Below, piece by piece: positions 17,562 to 26,946 of a DNA stretch of 49,527 nt (its first letter is position 1; every line of letters begins with the position of its first letter). Under the pieces are notes generated by a model. That model was not told the origin of the DNA. It ran no database searches and saw only the letters and a list, made by a program, of their open reading frames with translations. The stretch comes from a virus, in IMG/VR virus record IMGVR_UViG_3300013010_002302, positions 1-49,527 of that record; one strand, written 5' to 3'. A program made the position numbers and the translations under genes.

Positions 17562-18621
17562 ATATAATGATATAAGAGCAATACATCTTGAAGTAACACA
17601 AAACTGTCAAGCTAGTTGTCCTATGTGTGATCGAAATATGAATGGCAAAGGTATTAATCCACATATTAATTTAGACGAACTTAGTTTAGGAGATTGTAAA
17701 AAGATATTCCTTCCGGAGTTTATTGCACAGTTAGATACAATGTTTATGTGCGGTAACTTAGGCGATCCTATTGTTGCTAAAGACACATTAGAAATATTCA
17801 AATACTTTAGAGAGCATAACCCTAAAATGTGGTTAAGCATGAATACCAATGCAGGAGCAAAAAATGTTGAATGGTGGAGAGAGTTGGCCCACGTCTTTGG
17901 AAGAATGGGTGCTGTTATTTTTAGTGTCGACGGTCTTCGTGATACGAATCATCTTTATAGACAAGGAGTAAATTGGGATAATGTAGAGCGTAACATGCGA
18001 GCATTTATTAATGCTGGAGGCAGAGCACGATGGGACTTTTTAATCTTTGAACACAATCAACATCAAGTAGACGAAGCAGAGGCACTTGCAACTAAATGGG
18101 GCTGTGAAAAGTTTATGAAGAAAAAAACAGGACGGTTTATTACTGGTAAAGGCGAGAAAAAACAATCACACCAGGCAGTTGATAAAAAAGGTAATAATTC
18201 CGCAGAAATTAAAAAACCTAAAAAAGAATATACTAACAAAGCACTTTCGAAGCAAGATGTAATACTTAATAAGTACGGAAGTATGGATACATATTATGAT
18301 GCTGCACCTATTATTTGTAAAGTAAAGAAAGATAATAGCTTATTCATAACAGCAGAAGGACTAGCGTTGCCTTGTTGCTGGACTGCTGGTCGTATGTATA
18401 AATGGTGGCATAAAGATCCTAAGGTAGAACAAATATGGGACTTTATACCTGATATAAGCGCCTTACAAGCCCGTAACGGCCTAGAGGCAGTGTTTGACAC
18501 AGGCATCTTTGATAGCATACAAGCAAGCTGGAATAAGCCCAGTTGCAGCGACGGCAAACTAAAGGTATGTGCTATGAAGTGCGGTGCCGAGTTTGATCCC
18601 TTTGCAGAGCAGTTTAAATGA
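17554..18621 (+). CDS. Radical SAM protein with C-terminal SPASM-like module
   Basis: 355 residues. C18-QAS-C22-PM-C25 then DRNMNG; instead of GGEP it has C66-GNLGDP (66-72); FSVDGLRDTNHLYRQGVNW follows. The auxiliary module has I-C255-K, LP-C274-C275-W, C331, C339 and C343, enough ligands for one or two extra clusters. A lysine-rich insertion (about 205-235, KKEYTNK) interrupts the region before the module and is not seen in the relatives at 18618 and 42085. SPASM enzymes commonly modify peptides, but sugar- and amine-directed ones exist. It overlaps the next gene by ATGA. Confidence 0.85.
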   Translation: MYRYNDIRAIHLEVTQNCQASCPMCDRNMNGKGINPHINLDELSLGDCKKIFLPEFIAQLDTMFMCGNLGDPIVAKDTLEIFKYFREHNPKMWLSMNTNAGAKNVEWWRELAHVFGRMGAVIFSVDGLRDTNHLYRQGVNWDNVERNMRAFINAGGRARWDFLIFEHNQHQVDEAEALATKWGCEKFMKKKTGRFITGKGEKKQSHQAVDKKGNNSAEIKKPKKEYTNKALSKQDVILNKYGSMDTYYDAAPIICKVKKDNSLFITAEGLALPCCWTAGRMYKWWHKDPKVEQIWDFIPDISALQARNGLEAVFDTGIFDSIQASWNKPSCSDGKLKVCAMKCGAEFDPFAEQFK

Positions 18622-19640
18622 ATCAATATGACATTAATACTGTAAAGGTATTAGAAATAGAACTTACTACATTCTGTAATGCTAATTGCGGAGCGTGTGA
18701 CCGTAATATAAACGGCGGCCCTGTAAATTTAAAAATGCCGTTACATCATATGTCCTTTGATACTTGGAAACAAATTGTACAGGATAAAAATTTATCTAAT
18801 ATCATTACCTTGTCATTTGATGGCAACTTTGGTGATGTAAGTATGCATCCAAATATTATTGAATTCTTAGAATATCTTAGTAATATAAAAGATGACTTGT
18901 TTATTAAAGTATCATCAAACGGCGGAGCAAGGAATGCTTCTTTTTGGAAACAATTAGCAACTACGTTACAAAAATTTAGAAGTCACGAAATGCAATTTGC
19001 AATCGACGGACTTGAAGACACTAACCACATATACAGGCGCAATGTAAACTGGAATACCCTTATAGAAAATGTTACAGCATTTAATACCGCCGGCGGTATA
19101 TCTACCTGGCGCACAATTATATTTGATCATAACAAGCATCAAATTATAGAAATGTCTCAACTAGCTAAAGAATTAAACTTTTTTAGATTTAAAACTTACA
19201 GAAATAGAGCGACACCTATTGTAGTAGATAGATATAAAAATTTGCCAAGCGGTGTAATTACATCACCAACTACAGAAGAGTTTGAACAAAATTATAAATT
19301 TATGGATCAATTCAAAGATATTAAAATGTCACATAAATCTCCAAATACATTTATTAAATTTATAGATTATTCTTGCCCTTTTGCTGAAGAACAGACTATA
19401 GTTATAGACCCTAATGGCCAAACCTGGCCATGTTGTTTTATACAGGGTAATGTAGTTACAAGCCACAAAGAATTTCCATATAACAAGTGGAATATAAATA
19501 ATTTGAATAAACATTCTTTAACAGAGATTTTAGAACAGTTTAGAAAACATCTTTATCCGGCATGGAAAACAGGCTCTTATAATATTTGTAATAAGTGTTT
19601 GCATAAAACAAATAAGCCAACACAATACACAGCACAATGA
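18618..19640 (+). CDS. Radical SAM protein with SPASM-like module, tandem copy 1
   Basis: 340 residues. C20-NAN-C24-GA-C27-DRNING, then DGNFGDV (68-74) where other families have GGEP, and FAIDGLEDTNHIYRRNVNW. Auxiliary cysteines: C253 (SCPFAEE), C272-C273 (WPCCF) and C324/C327 (CNKC). The next gene has the same length and the same motif positions to within a few residues, indicating tandem duplication. ATGA overlap with both neighbours makes translation coupled. Confidence 0.86.
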   Translation: MNQYDINTVKVLEIELTTFCNANCGACDRNINGGPVNLKMPLHHMSFDTWKQIVQDKNLSNIITLSFDGNFGDVSMHPNIIEFLEYLSNIKDDLFIKVSSNGGARNASFWKQLATTLQKFRSHEMQFAIDGLEDTNHIYRRNVNWNTLIENVTAFNTAGGISTWRTIIFDHNKHQIIEMSQLAKELNFFRFKTYRNRATPIVVDRYKNLPSGVITSPTTEEFEQNYKFMDQFKDIKMSHKSPNTFIKFIDYSCPFAEEQTIVIDPNGQTWPCCFIQGNVVTSHKEFPYNKWNINNLNKHSLTEILEQFRKHLYPAWKTGSYNICNKCLHKTNKPTQYTAQ

Positions 19641-20659
19641 ATCTATATAAATTTGAAACAATTAAAAAACTCGAAATTGATTGCACTAGTTATTGCAATG
19701 CTTTCTGCGGTGCCTGCGATAGAAATATTGATGGCGGTGAGAACCATCCTAATTTAAAACTTAATCATATAAGCATAGATGATTGGCGTAGTTTTGTTAC
19801 AGTAGATAACTTACAAAATATACAAGAGATTATTTTTAATGGCAACTTTGGTGACTTTAGTATGCATCCTCATTTTATTGATATGATGGAAATACTTGCC
19901 GAAGTAAAAACTGATGTATATCTTAACTTGAATACTAACGGAGGCGCCCGTAATACAAAGTTTTGGAATGATCTTGCAGTCGTATTACAAAAGTTTGACA
20001 AGCATGATATTAAATGGGGCATTGATGGCTTAGAAGAAACCCATGATTTATATCGCCGTGGTATTAATTGGGACAAGCGTATAGCTAATCTATGTGCTTT
20101 TAATGATGCAGGCGGGAACAGTATATGGAAATGTATTGTATTTGATTATAATAAAGCTGATATTGATACTATAAGTGAGTTTGCTAAATCATCTGGATGT
20201 CTAGCCTTTCAAACTAATCGTAATCGATCAGACGTCGACATGAAAGCATATAAAGACTTCCCTGCACAGAAGTTGTCAGGGCCTGATACAACCACTTTTA
20301 CAACTCAATATGCTAGACGTGATACCTTCCGTTCCCATGTAGCAACTCCGTCTACACTTGCTGTTAACGCTGCTGGTAGTTTTAGTTGTCCTTACGCTGA
20401 AGAAGGAATGTTACAAATTGATCCTTGGGGAAATATTTGGCCATGTTGTTATATAAGCGGCAGGCAGTTAGACAATCGCACAAATTTTAATTATAAAAAA
20501 TATAAAAATAATCATATCCGTAATGCTAATTTAAAAGTTATTACACAACAGTTTGTAGATGATTTATATCCAGCATGGCAACGTGAAAGTATTGATATAT
20601 GCAATAAATGCGGCGGCAAAGAAAAGCCTGCCCCAATTTATAATACGGTGATAAAATGA
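19637..20659 (+). CDS. Radical SAM protein with SPASM-like module, tandem copy 2
   Basis: 340 residues, paralogue of the preceding gene: C20-NAF-C24-GA-C27-DRNIDG, NGNFGDF, WGIDGLEETHDLYRRGINW. Auxiliary ligands C251 (SCPYAEE), C270-C271 (WPCCY) and C322/C325 (CNKC). The conserved Asp of DGNFGD in copy 1 is Asn here, while three other family members in this window have Cys. Start by ATGA overlap. Confidence 0.86.
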   Translation: MNLYKFETIKKLEIDCTSYCNAFCGACDRNIDGGENHPNLKLNHISIDDWRSFVTVDNLQNIQEIIFNGNFGDFSMHPHFIDMMEILAEVKTDVYLNLNTNGGARNTKFWNDLAVVLQKFDKHDIKWGIDGLEETHDLYRRGINWDKRIANLCAFNDAGGNSIWKCIVFDYNKADIDTISEFAKSSGCLAFQTNRNRSDVDMKAYKDFPAQKLSGPDTTTFTTQYARRDTFRSHVATPSTLAVNAAGSFSCPYAEEGMLQIDPWGNIWPCCYISGRQLDNRTNFNYKKYKNNHIRNANLKVITQQFVDDLYPAWQRESIDICNKCGGKEKPAPIYNTVIK

Positions 20660-21783
20660 ATAAGTTTTGTACACTAACAGATAACGGTTTTAATATTGAT
20701 ACAACAGGCCGTGTAGGTCATTGTTGTATACAAAAGCGTGACCTTGTAGTTGACTGGAACACAATTGACGATATGAATGATTGGTATAAAAATAATACAT
20801 GGCTCAATTCAGTCAAACGTGATCTTAATCAAGGAATTGAAAATACTGCCTGTGAAAGCTGTTGGCATAACGAACGCAATAATAAAGAAAGTAAACGGCA
20901 CAGGGTTAACCAACAATACGGTAACACTAATCAAAGTATTCGACATTTAGATTTAAGACTTAGTAACAAATGCAATTTACAATGCAAAATGTGTAGCGGC
21001 GGCTTCTCAGACCAAATTGTCAATCTTGCACATGAATTAAAAGCAAACGGAGTAGACAACGATTTGCTACGTAGTATACCAAGCACAAAAAATATTGATG
21101 TTGGCAAGTTGCTTAATCTTGTTTTAGAATTGCCGGACTTGCAAACACTTAGATTTGCAGGCGGAGAGCCTTTTATCATGCCCGAAGTTGAAGAATTTTT
21201 ATATAAGCTAGTAGAACAAGGCAAGACTGATTTAGAGATTGAGTTTATAACCAACTGTACGAGTGCTAAAACACGCATACTAGCAGCGTTAGAAAAGTTT
21301 AAGCATGTAGAGCTAATGTGTAGTATTGACGCCGTAGGCGCCGCTTTAGAGTATCAACGATACCCTGCACGTTGGGAAACTATTGAGCGTAACTTTATAC
21401 GAATGTACAATAGTAAATGTACAGTAGGTCTTACTCCTGCTATTAGTATGCTTACATATCATAATATGACAGAGTTTTTTGCTTGGACAAACAAGTTTCC
21501 AAAAGCACGAGTGAGTTATAACGAAGTTGATTACCCTAGTTTCTTAGATTTTAGACTTATTCCACTTGATGCTAGACAAGAATTCTATAATAATTTTTCT
21601 AAAGTAATGTTTGGTGATGTAAACAATAATTGGAGAACATTTCAAACAAAAACTATGTATGAACATAGACAAATAAGTACTAAGGAACAACAGAAGTTAC
21701 AACATTACAGTAACGATATATGGGATTATAAGTGTAATGTTAAATTTTTAGATGCATATCCATGGGCAGAATCATTATTATGA
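20656..21783 (+). CDS. Radical SAM protein with N-terminal twitch-like module
   Basis: 375 residues. N-terminal ligands C5, C23-C24 and C66-ES-C69; core C106-NLQ-C110-KM-C113; GGEP 169-172; FITNCTS and MCSIDAVG as later SAM-barrel strands. It ends KFLDAYPWAESLL, without a C-terminal cluster module. The N-terminal ligand pattern C..CC..CxxC recurs in the proteins at 22767, 26933, 29035 and 31195. The start overlaps the previous stop by four bases, and the next start overlaps its stop in the same way (21780). Confidence 0.86.
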   Translation: MNKFCTLTDNGFNIDTTGRVGHCCIQKRDLVVDWNTIDDMNDWYKNNTWLNSVKRDLNQGIENTACESCWHNERNNKESKRHRVNQQYGNTNQSIRHLDLRLSNKCNLQCKMCSGGFSDQIVNLAHELKANGVDNDLLRSIPSTKNIDVGKLLNLVLELPDLQTLRFAGGEPFIMPEVEEFLYKLVEQGKTDLEIEFITNCTSAKTRILAALEKFKHVELMCSIDAVGAALEYQRYPARWETIERNFIRMYNSKCTVGLTPAISMLTYHNMTEFFAWTNKFPKARVSYNEVDYPSFLDFRLIPLDARQEFYNNFSKVMFGDVNNNWRTFQTKTMYEHRQISTKEQQKLQHYSNDIWDYKCNVKFLDAYPWAESLL

Positions 21784-22736
21784 CAAATTTATATAAAATA
21801 AAAACACGCAATAATATATTAGTAGTTGATTGGATACTTAGCAATGTATGTAATTTCAAATGCACATACTGTACACCAGATAGTAATGGCGGCGACTTGT
21901 ACTGGCCGGACATTGAGCAATGCGAAACTATAATAAAAAGAATTACCGAGCAAAGTACACACGATCATAGAATATACACAATACTTGGAGGAGAGCCTAC
22001 AGTATGGAAACACTTTACACGACTCAGTGAAATAATTAAAGAGGTCGATCCTAACAGTGTTGTAAACATTTTAACTAACGGTAGCAGAACAATTAAGTGG
22101 TGGAATAGGACTAAGACTTACTTGGACAAAGTAAGCATAAGTTATCATCACCAAGAAGCAGATGTTAATCATACAATTGAAGTTGTAAACAATATACAAC
22201 ATGATTGCCAAACTAACATTCAAATGTTGATGGATATAAATGCATGGGATAAGTGTGTAGGTATATTTGAAAAACTACGGGACAATACTGTTGTTCCTAT
22301 ACAAATTAAAAAACTACAAGTTGAATTTGGGCAACGAGATTGGATGTTATATAGTGATGAGCAACGACAATGGATGATAGAGGCTCACAAAACTACTGCT
22401 AATCGTCCTAGTACAAAACGCAACAAGACTAGTTTAGGAATCAACTGCTACTATGACGACGGTACAGTAACACAAGAAAACAATCACGACTTAATTCAAG
22501 CAGGTAACAATCGTTTTGAAGGGTGGGCATGTAACATTGGACAAGACTTGGTAGTTATCAAAGCTAACGGAGATGTTGTTCCTGCTAATGCATGCAATAA
22601 CAAAGTAATAATGGGCAATATAAAAACATCACCAGAAACTGTTAACTTATTAACTGAACCTATTATTTGTGCATATAAAGAATGTACATGCGGCAGCGAT
22701 ATAGAAATTGATAAACAAATTCAAGTCACGAATTAA
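21780..22736 (+). CDS. Radical SAM protein with five-Cys C-terminal auxiliary module
   Basis: 318 residues from the ATG at 21780, chosen for its ATGA overlap; an upstream in-frame ATG at 21762 would add six residues. Core C24-NFK-C28-TY-C31, GGEP 70-73, ISYHHQEAD. The C-terminal module has C251 (GWACN), C272, C297, C302 and C304 (CTCGSD). The same five-cysteine spacing appears at the N-terminus of the protein at 45412, and four of the five at the C-terminus of the protein at 38278. Substrate unknown. Confidence 0.85.
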   Translation: MTNLYKIKTRNNILVVDWILSNVCNFKCTYCTPDSNGGDLYWPDIEQCETIIKRITEQSTHDHRIYTILGGEPTVWKHFTRLSEIIKEVDPNSVVNILTNGSRTIKWWNRTKTYLDKVSISYHHQEADVNHTIEVVNNIQHDCQTNIQMLMDINAWDKCVGIFEKLRDNTVVPIQIKKLQVEFGQRDWMLYSDEQRQWMIEAHKTTANRPSTKRNKTSLGINCYYDDGTVTQENNHDLIQAGNNRFEGWACNIGQDLVVIKANGDVVPANACNNKVIMGNIKTSPETVNLLTEPIICAYKECTCGSDIEIDKQIQVTN

Positions 22737-22766
22737 AAAACAAAAACCACTAGGAATAAGTACAGT

Positions 22767-24170
22767 ATGACAGAAAATAAATATCCCTCAGACACATTTT
22801 GCTTACTACCTTGGGTACATCTAAGCACACGGCCAGATGGCAGTATGCGAGTATGCTGTACAGCAAACGCTAGTAGTGTAGGTGCTACTAACGATAAAGA
22901 ACACGGCGGCCAAGTTGGTATTCTTAAAACTGACGACGGCAAACCAAATAATTTAAATGTAAGTGATTTTGAAACTGCTTGGAACAGCAACTATATGAAA
23001 AATGTTCGCAAGCAGATGTTAGCTGGCGAAAAGCCACCTAGTTGTTTAAAATGCTTCAAAGAAGAAGCTGCAGGACATAATTCAAAACGTATGTGGGAAA
23101 CTGCATATTGGAGTGAGAGAGTTGATTTAGAAAAAATCCTACAAGACACAAATGAAGATGGAAGTGTTCCGCCTAACTTAGCATACATTGATTTGCGTTT
23201 TGGCACCAAGTGTCAACTTGCCTGTGTTATGTGTAGTCCACATGATAGTAGTGGATGGATTAAAGATTATAAAGCAATCTTTCCTGAAGTTAAGAACGAA
23301 TCACTCAAAGAGATCATGCAATGGGATAACAAAGGCAGTTCTAATGGTAGTAGTTACAACTGGCATAAGCAGAATCCAACTTTTTGGAAACAGTTTTATG
23401 AGCAGATGCCCAGTATGCAACAAATTTACTTTGCTGGCGGCGAAAGTCTTATCATTGAAGAGCATTACGAAATACTTGAACACGCAATTAAAATGGGGTA
23501 TGCAAAAGACTTAGAACTACGTTACAACTCGAACGGAGTTGAATGGCGCGACGATTTATTTGACTTGTGGAAAGAATTTAAAATAGTACGGTTTCATTAC
23601 AGCATAGACAGTATTAAAGAAATGAATGACTATATTCGTTACCCTAGTACTTGGTCACGACAAGAAGAAGTATTTCATATTTTAGATAATGAAACTAGTG
23701 ACAATGTTGAAATAACTGTTGCTTGTGCAGTTCAAGCACTTAATATATATTATATTCCAGACTTTATTAAATGGAAAGTTCAACAAAAATTTCGTAAAAT
23801 AAATATGTGGCCCTTTGGCGCCGGCATGATAAACTATCATTTTGTATACTGGCCTGCCCATTTAAATGTAAAAGCATTGCCTGCTTGGTTTAAAGCAGAA
23901 TGCCGTCGTAAGTATGAAGAATTTTATCCTTGGATAGAAGAGAACTGGGAATTATGTATTCCATCTTGGCACAAAGACAAAGTTGATTATGACAAATGGC
24001 GCAATAGTCCGTACGGAATGAAACGATTAGATGGTATGTTAAGCTTTATGGAAAGTGAAGACTGGAGTCAACGCTTGCCTGAGATGAAAGAGTTTTTAGA
24101 GTTGTGTGACAAGCAGCGTGGAATATCTTTTGCTGAAACATTTCCTGAAATGAAAGATATATTCAAATGA
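22767..24170 (+). CDS. Radical SAM protein with N-terminal twitch-like module (GGES variant)
   Basis: 467 residues. N-terminal ligands F-C12-LLPW, V-C30-C31 and C93-LK-C96; core C149-QLA-C153-VM-C156; the SAM-binding motif is GGES (224-227). The segment between them is longer than in its relatives. A Trp-rich C-terminal region (LNVKALPAWFKAECRRKYEE) ends in GISFAETFPEMK. AGGA (22752-22755) is the likely ribosome-binding site. It starts after a 30-base gap and overlaps the SGNH gene that follows by ATGA. Confidence 0.85.
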   Translation: MTENKYPSDTFCLLPWVHLSTRPDGSMRVCCTANASSVGATNDKEHGGQVGILKTDDGKPNNLNVSDFETAWNSNYMKNVRKQMLAGEKPPSCLKCFKEEAAGHNSKRMWETAYWSERVDLEKILQDTNEDGSVPPNLAYIDLRFGTKCQLACVMCSPHDSSGWIKDYKAIFPEVKNESLKEIMQWDNKGSSNGSSYNWHKQNPTFWKQFYEQMPSMQQIYFAGGESLIIEEHYEILEHAIKMGYAKDLELRYNSNGVEWRDDLFDLWKEFKIVRFHYSIDSIKEMNDYIRYPSTWSRQEEVFHILDNETSDNVEITVACAVQALNIYYIPDFIKWKVQQKFRKINMWPFGAGMINYHFVYWPAHLNVKALPAWFKAECRRKYEEFYPWIEENWELCIPSWHKDKVDYDKWRNSPYGMKRLDGMLSFMESEDWSQRLPEMKEFLELCDKQRGISFAETFPEMKDIFK

Positions 24171-24820
24171 AAATAGCAACTTTTGGGTGCAGTTGGACTC
24201 ATGGGTTAAAGCAATTAAATAACTTTTATTCCTGGCCTTATGCACTACATAAGTTACGACCAGATTGGAAAATTGATAATTATGCTGTTGGCGGCTCCAA
24301 TCTACAGTTCCAAACTTTTTTATTAGATGATGTATTAAGGCATAATACATACGACAAGATAATATTTCAAATTACATCGCCGGGTCGTCTTACATACTTT
24401 GAAGAAGATTATGATTTTACTAAACATTTAACTGAATTTGAACCTAATTATAAAAGATTTGATATTGAAGATGGATTTTTTAGGAAAGTAGTTACAATTA
24501 CTCCTGGACATATGAAGTTACCAAAAACAGATAGCTTTTGGAACTTACTAGGAAAATATGATTTTGCAAAAAGTTATTATACAGCAGTAAATAAAAGTAT
24601 TTTTAGAACAGAATATAAAGCATTAGTTTATTATTTAAAAGATAAAGTTGACTTAATGTTTATGCATAACGAAGATGTTTTAAAATTAGATATTTGTCCT
24701 GTTGTGGTAGAAGAAGCAAAAAAAGAAAATGTAATAGATTCCTTTATTGCTGATAACGGCGAACATTTTAACATAGAAGGCTGTGATTGGCAAGCTAAGT
24801 GGTTGATAAATAAATTATAA
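24167..24820 (+). CDS. SGNH hydrolase-like protein, short type
   Basis: 217 residues. MKIATFGCS-WTHG with Ser9; NYAVGGSN as the Gly/Asn block; IIFQITSPGRLTYFE; and a C-terminal D196-NGE-H200-FNIEG. It is closely similar to the protein at 26284 (FGCSWTHG, ISRPERLTYWE), so the two are paralogues separated by one B12-type radical SAM gene. No signal peptide; cytoplasmic. It is translated by overlap from the radical SAM gene before it. Confidence 0.7.
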   Translation: MKIATFGCSWTHGLKQLNNFYSWPYALHKLRPDWKIDNYAVGGSNLQFQTFLLDDVLRHNTYDKIIFQITSPGRLTYFEEDYDFTKHLTEFEPNYKRFDIEDGFFRKVVTITPGHMKLPKTDSFWNLLGKYDFAKSYYTAVNKSIFRTEYKALVYYLKDKVDLMFMHNEDVLKLDICPVVVEEAKKENVIDSFIADNGEHFNIEGCDWQAKWLINKL

Positions 24821-24835
24821 AAGGAATTTGTAACA

Positions 24836-26287
24836 ATGATTGATATGCTGCTTTGTATTATACCTAAAATTAACCCAGACGCACCTACAGTCGGGCCAGC
24901 TGTGCTTAAAGCTACTTTGCAAAAAGCAGGCTATAGTTGCACAGTTCTTGATTTAAATATTGATATGTTTAGAGAGTTTGAAAAACACGGCGACAAAGAA
25001 TACTTTTTTGAAAATGATCGTGTGTTTAAGCAAGACATTGATGATAATGACTTTTTTAGAAACGATCTTTTGCTAAAATACGAGTATGTCATTGATAGAT
25101 GGATGGAAGAATTTAAAAATATTAATCCTAAGTATATTGGCATGAGTATGCTTAGTAGTTATAGTAGAGCAATTGCAACAACACTATGCCTTAGATTACG
25201 GCAAGAGATGCCCGATACTAAAATTGTATGGGGTGGCGCAGAAGTCACAGGCCGTACAAAAAGGTATCTCGACAAAGGCATGATTGATTACTATGTTTGG
25301 GGCGACGGCGAACAAGCAATCTTAGATCTAATGGCTGGCAACTTTACTGCACCTGGCATTAATGGTAGTAGTACTCAATTATTCAGTCTTGACGATGTAG
25401 AAATACCTAATTATGACGATATTAATTGGAGTCGATATTATAAATTAAAATTTCATAAACCTGTATATGTAACTGGTAGTAGAGGATGTGTCAAGCGTTG
25501 TACGTTTTGTAACGTATACGAAATATGGCCAAAGTATACATACCGTTCAGGAGAAAGTATTGCAAAAGAAATATTTGCTGTGCGTGAAAAATATGATAGA
25601 GAAACATTTCGATTTACTGATAGTCTTATTAACGGTAGCATGAAAGCATTTAAGACACTGTTAGAAGGGTTAAGTGAATATCGTACAGAACATAACGATA
25701 ATTTTAAATGGGTAAGTCAGTGGATTATCCGTAGCAAGAAACAATTTCCCGAAGATTGGTATCGTATGATGAAAGAAGCAGGGTGCGAAGAAGTTGAAAT
25801 CGGCATGGAAAGCTTTGTACAAAAAATTCGTTATGATATGAAAAAAAAGTTTACTGACGAAGATATGTGGTTTTGTTTAGAAATGCTACAAAAATACAAA
25901 ATACCAAGCACACTTATGATGATTATAGGATGGCCTACTGAAACTGAAGAAGATCATGAGGAAACCCTAGACACAGTAAGAAAAATATATGATCTTGGAT
26001 GGGCATCTAGTAAAGCCGAAGATGGCAAAACTCCTTTAATTTGGTTTAGTTTTGCCAACACACTTATGTTAGATGACACACAGCCAGTATGGCAAGAAAT
26101 AAAAGACGATTTAGATTATTACAACGACGAAATTGATTGGAGTTATAAAGGAAATGACTTAGCAACCCGTAATAGACGATTTAAAGAAGTAAATGATCTA
26201 ATTACAGAACTTACTGGACAAAGTAAGTCTTGGATGTTACAGAAAAAAGAAGCAGACATGAAAACTAGAATGCTAGATGCATCATGA
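24836..26287 (+). CDS. B12-binding-type radical SAM protein
   Basis: 483 residues. The N-terminal half has the fold signals of a cobalamin-binding Rossmann domain (IIPKINPDAPTVGPAVLKAT, YIGMSMLSSYSRA, IVWGGAEVTGR, YYVWGDGEQAI) but lacks the DxHxxG base-off motif. The core is GSRGC218-VKR-C222-TF-C225; FTDSLING, VEIGMESF and MIIGWPTETEEDHEET are family hallmarks. Members methylate or rearrange unactivated carbons. The protein at 40114 is a paralogue. AAGGA (24821-24825) precedes the ATG. Confidence 0.85.
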   Translation: MIDMLLCIIPKINPDAPTVGPAVLKATLQKAGYSCTVLDLNIDMFREFEKHGDKEYFFENDRVFKQDIDDNDFFRNDLLLKYEYVIDRWMEEFKNINPKYIGMSMLSSYSRAIATTLCLRLRQEMPDTKIVWGGAEVTGRTKRYLDKGMIDYYVWGDGEQAILDLMAGNFTAPGINGSSTQLFSLDDVEIPNYDDINWSRYYKLKFHKPVYVTGSRGCVKRCTFCNVYEIWPKYTYRSGESIAKEIFAVREKYDRETFRFTDSLINGSMKAFKTLLEGLSEYRTEHNDNFKWVSQWIIRSKKQFPEDWYRMMKEAGCEEVEIGMESFVQKIRYDMKKKFTDEDMWFCLEMLQKYKIPSTLMMIIGWPTETEEDHEETLDTVRKIYDLGWASSKAEDGKTPLIWFSFANTLMLDDTQPVWQEIKDDLDYYNDEIDWSYKGNDLATRNRRFKEVNDLITELTGQSKSWMLQKKEADMKTRMLDAS

Positions 26288-26946
26288 AGATAGCAATTTT
26301 TGGTTGTAGTTGGACACACGGTGTTGGACAAATAGAAAAATATATTAATTGGCCGTATTTCTTCGCCCAAAAATATCCTAATGCAGAAATAACTAATTAT
26401 GCAATTGCAGCAAGTAGTGTATCTTTTCAAATTCATCAGATGAATATAGTTAAGAAAACAACTCCTGCAGATTTATATATTTTTCAAATATCAAGACCAG
26501 AAAGATTAACCTATTGGGAGCCTAAAACAGATTTTTTTAATTACTTAGAACCTGCTGCGCCTAATTTAAAACAATATTACCATGGAATCTTTCAATCTGT
26601 CCAATGCTTAACACCGCCTCTTGCCACACAAAAGCCTAATATGAATAATAAACAAAAAAGTATAGATTTTGCAAAGCAGTATTATAGTAATACAAATGTT
26701 GAAACTATGGATTTAGAATGGGAATTATCGCTTAATTATATTAAACATAATACTGATTTTTGTTTTTTACAGACAGAAGGTGCAGATAGAAACATAACAG
26801 ATATACCTTGTGTAGAAGATATACTTACTAGAGAAAAATGTAGAGAATGGTGGGAAGCAGGAACTCACTTTGGCCGAACAGGGTTGCAATGGGTAGCAAA
26901 TTATGTTGATGAAAATGTAAAAGAGATAATAAATGCCAAAATGTAA
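26284..26946 (+). CDS. SGNH hydrolase-like protein, short type, weak catalytic triad
   Basis: 220 residues. MKIAIFGCS-WTHG with Ser9; NYAIAASS replaces the usual glycine-rich second block; IFQISRPERLTYWE; the C-terminal His block is GT-H195-FGRTG, with no Asp three residues before it. The acid may be supplied elsewhere, or the protein may have lost hydrolase activity. Paralogue of 24167. It starts by ATGA overlap with the B12-type gene, and the next radical SAM gene starts 14 bases before its end. Confidence 0.62.
   Translation: MKIAIFGCSWTHGVGQIEKYINWPYFFAQKYPNAEITNYAIAASSVSFQIHQMNIVKKTTPADLYIFQISRPERLTYWEPKTDFFNYLEPAAPNLKQYYHGIFQSVQCLTPPLATQKPNMNNKQKSIDFAKQYYSNTNVETMDLEWELSLNYIKHNTDFCFLQTEGADRNITDIPCVEDILTREKCREWWEAGTHFGRTGLQWVANYVDENVKEIINAKM

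Noticed and set aside
19493-19500. Exact TATAAATA as a late promoter
   Set aside because: It is inside the radical SAM gene at 18618, about 140 bases before the next start, in AT-rich coding sequence.
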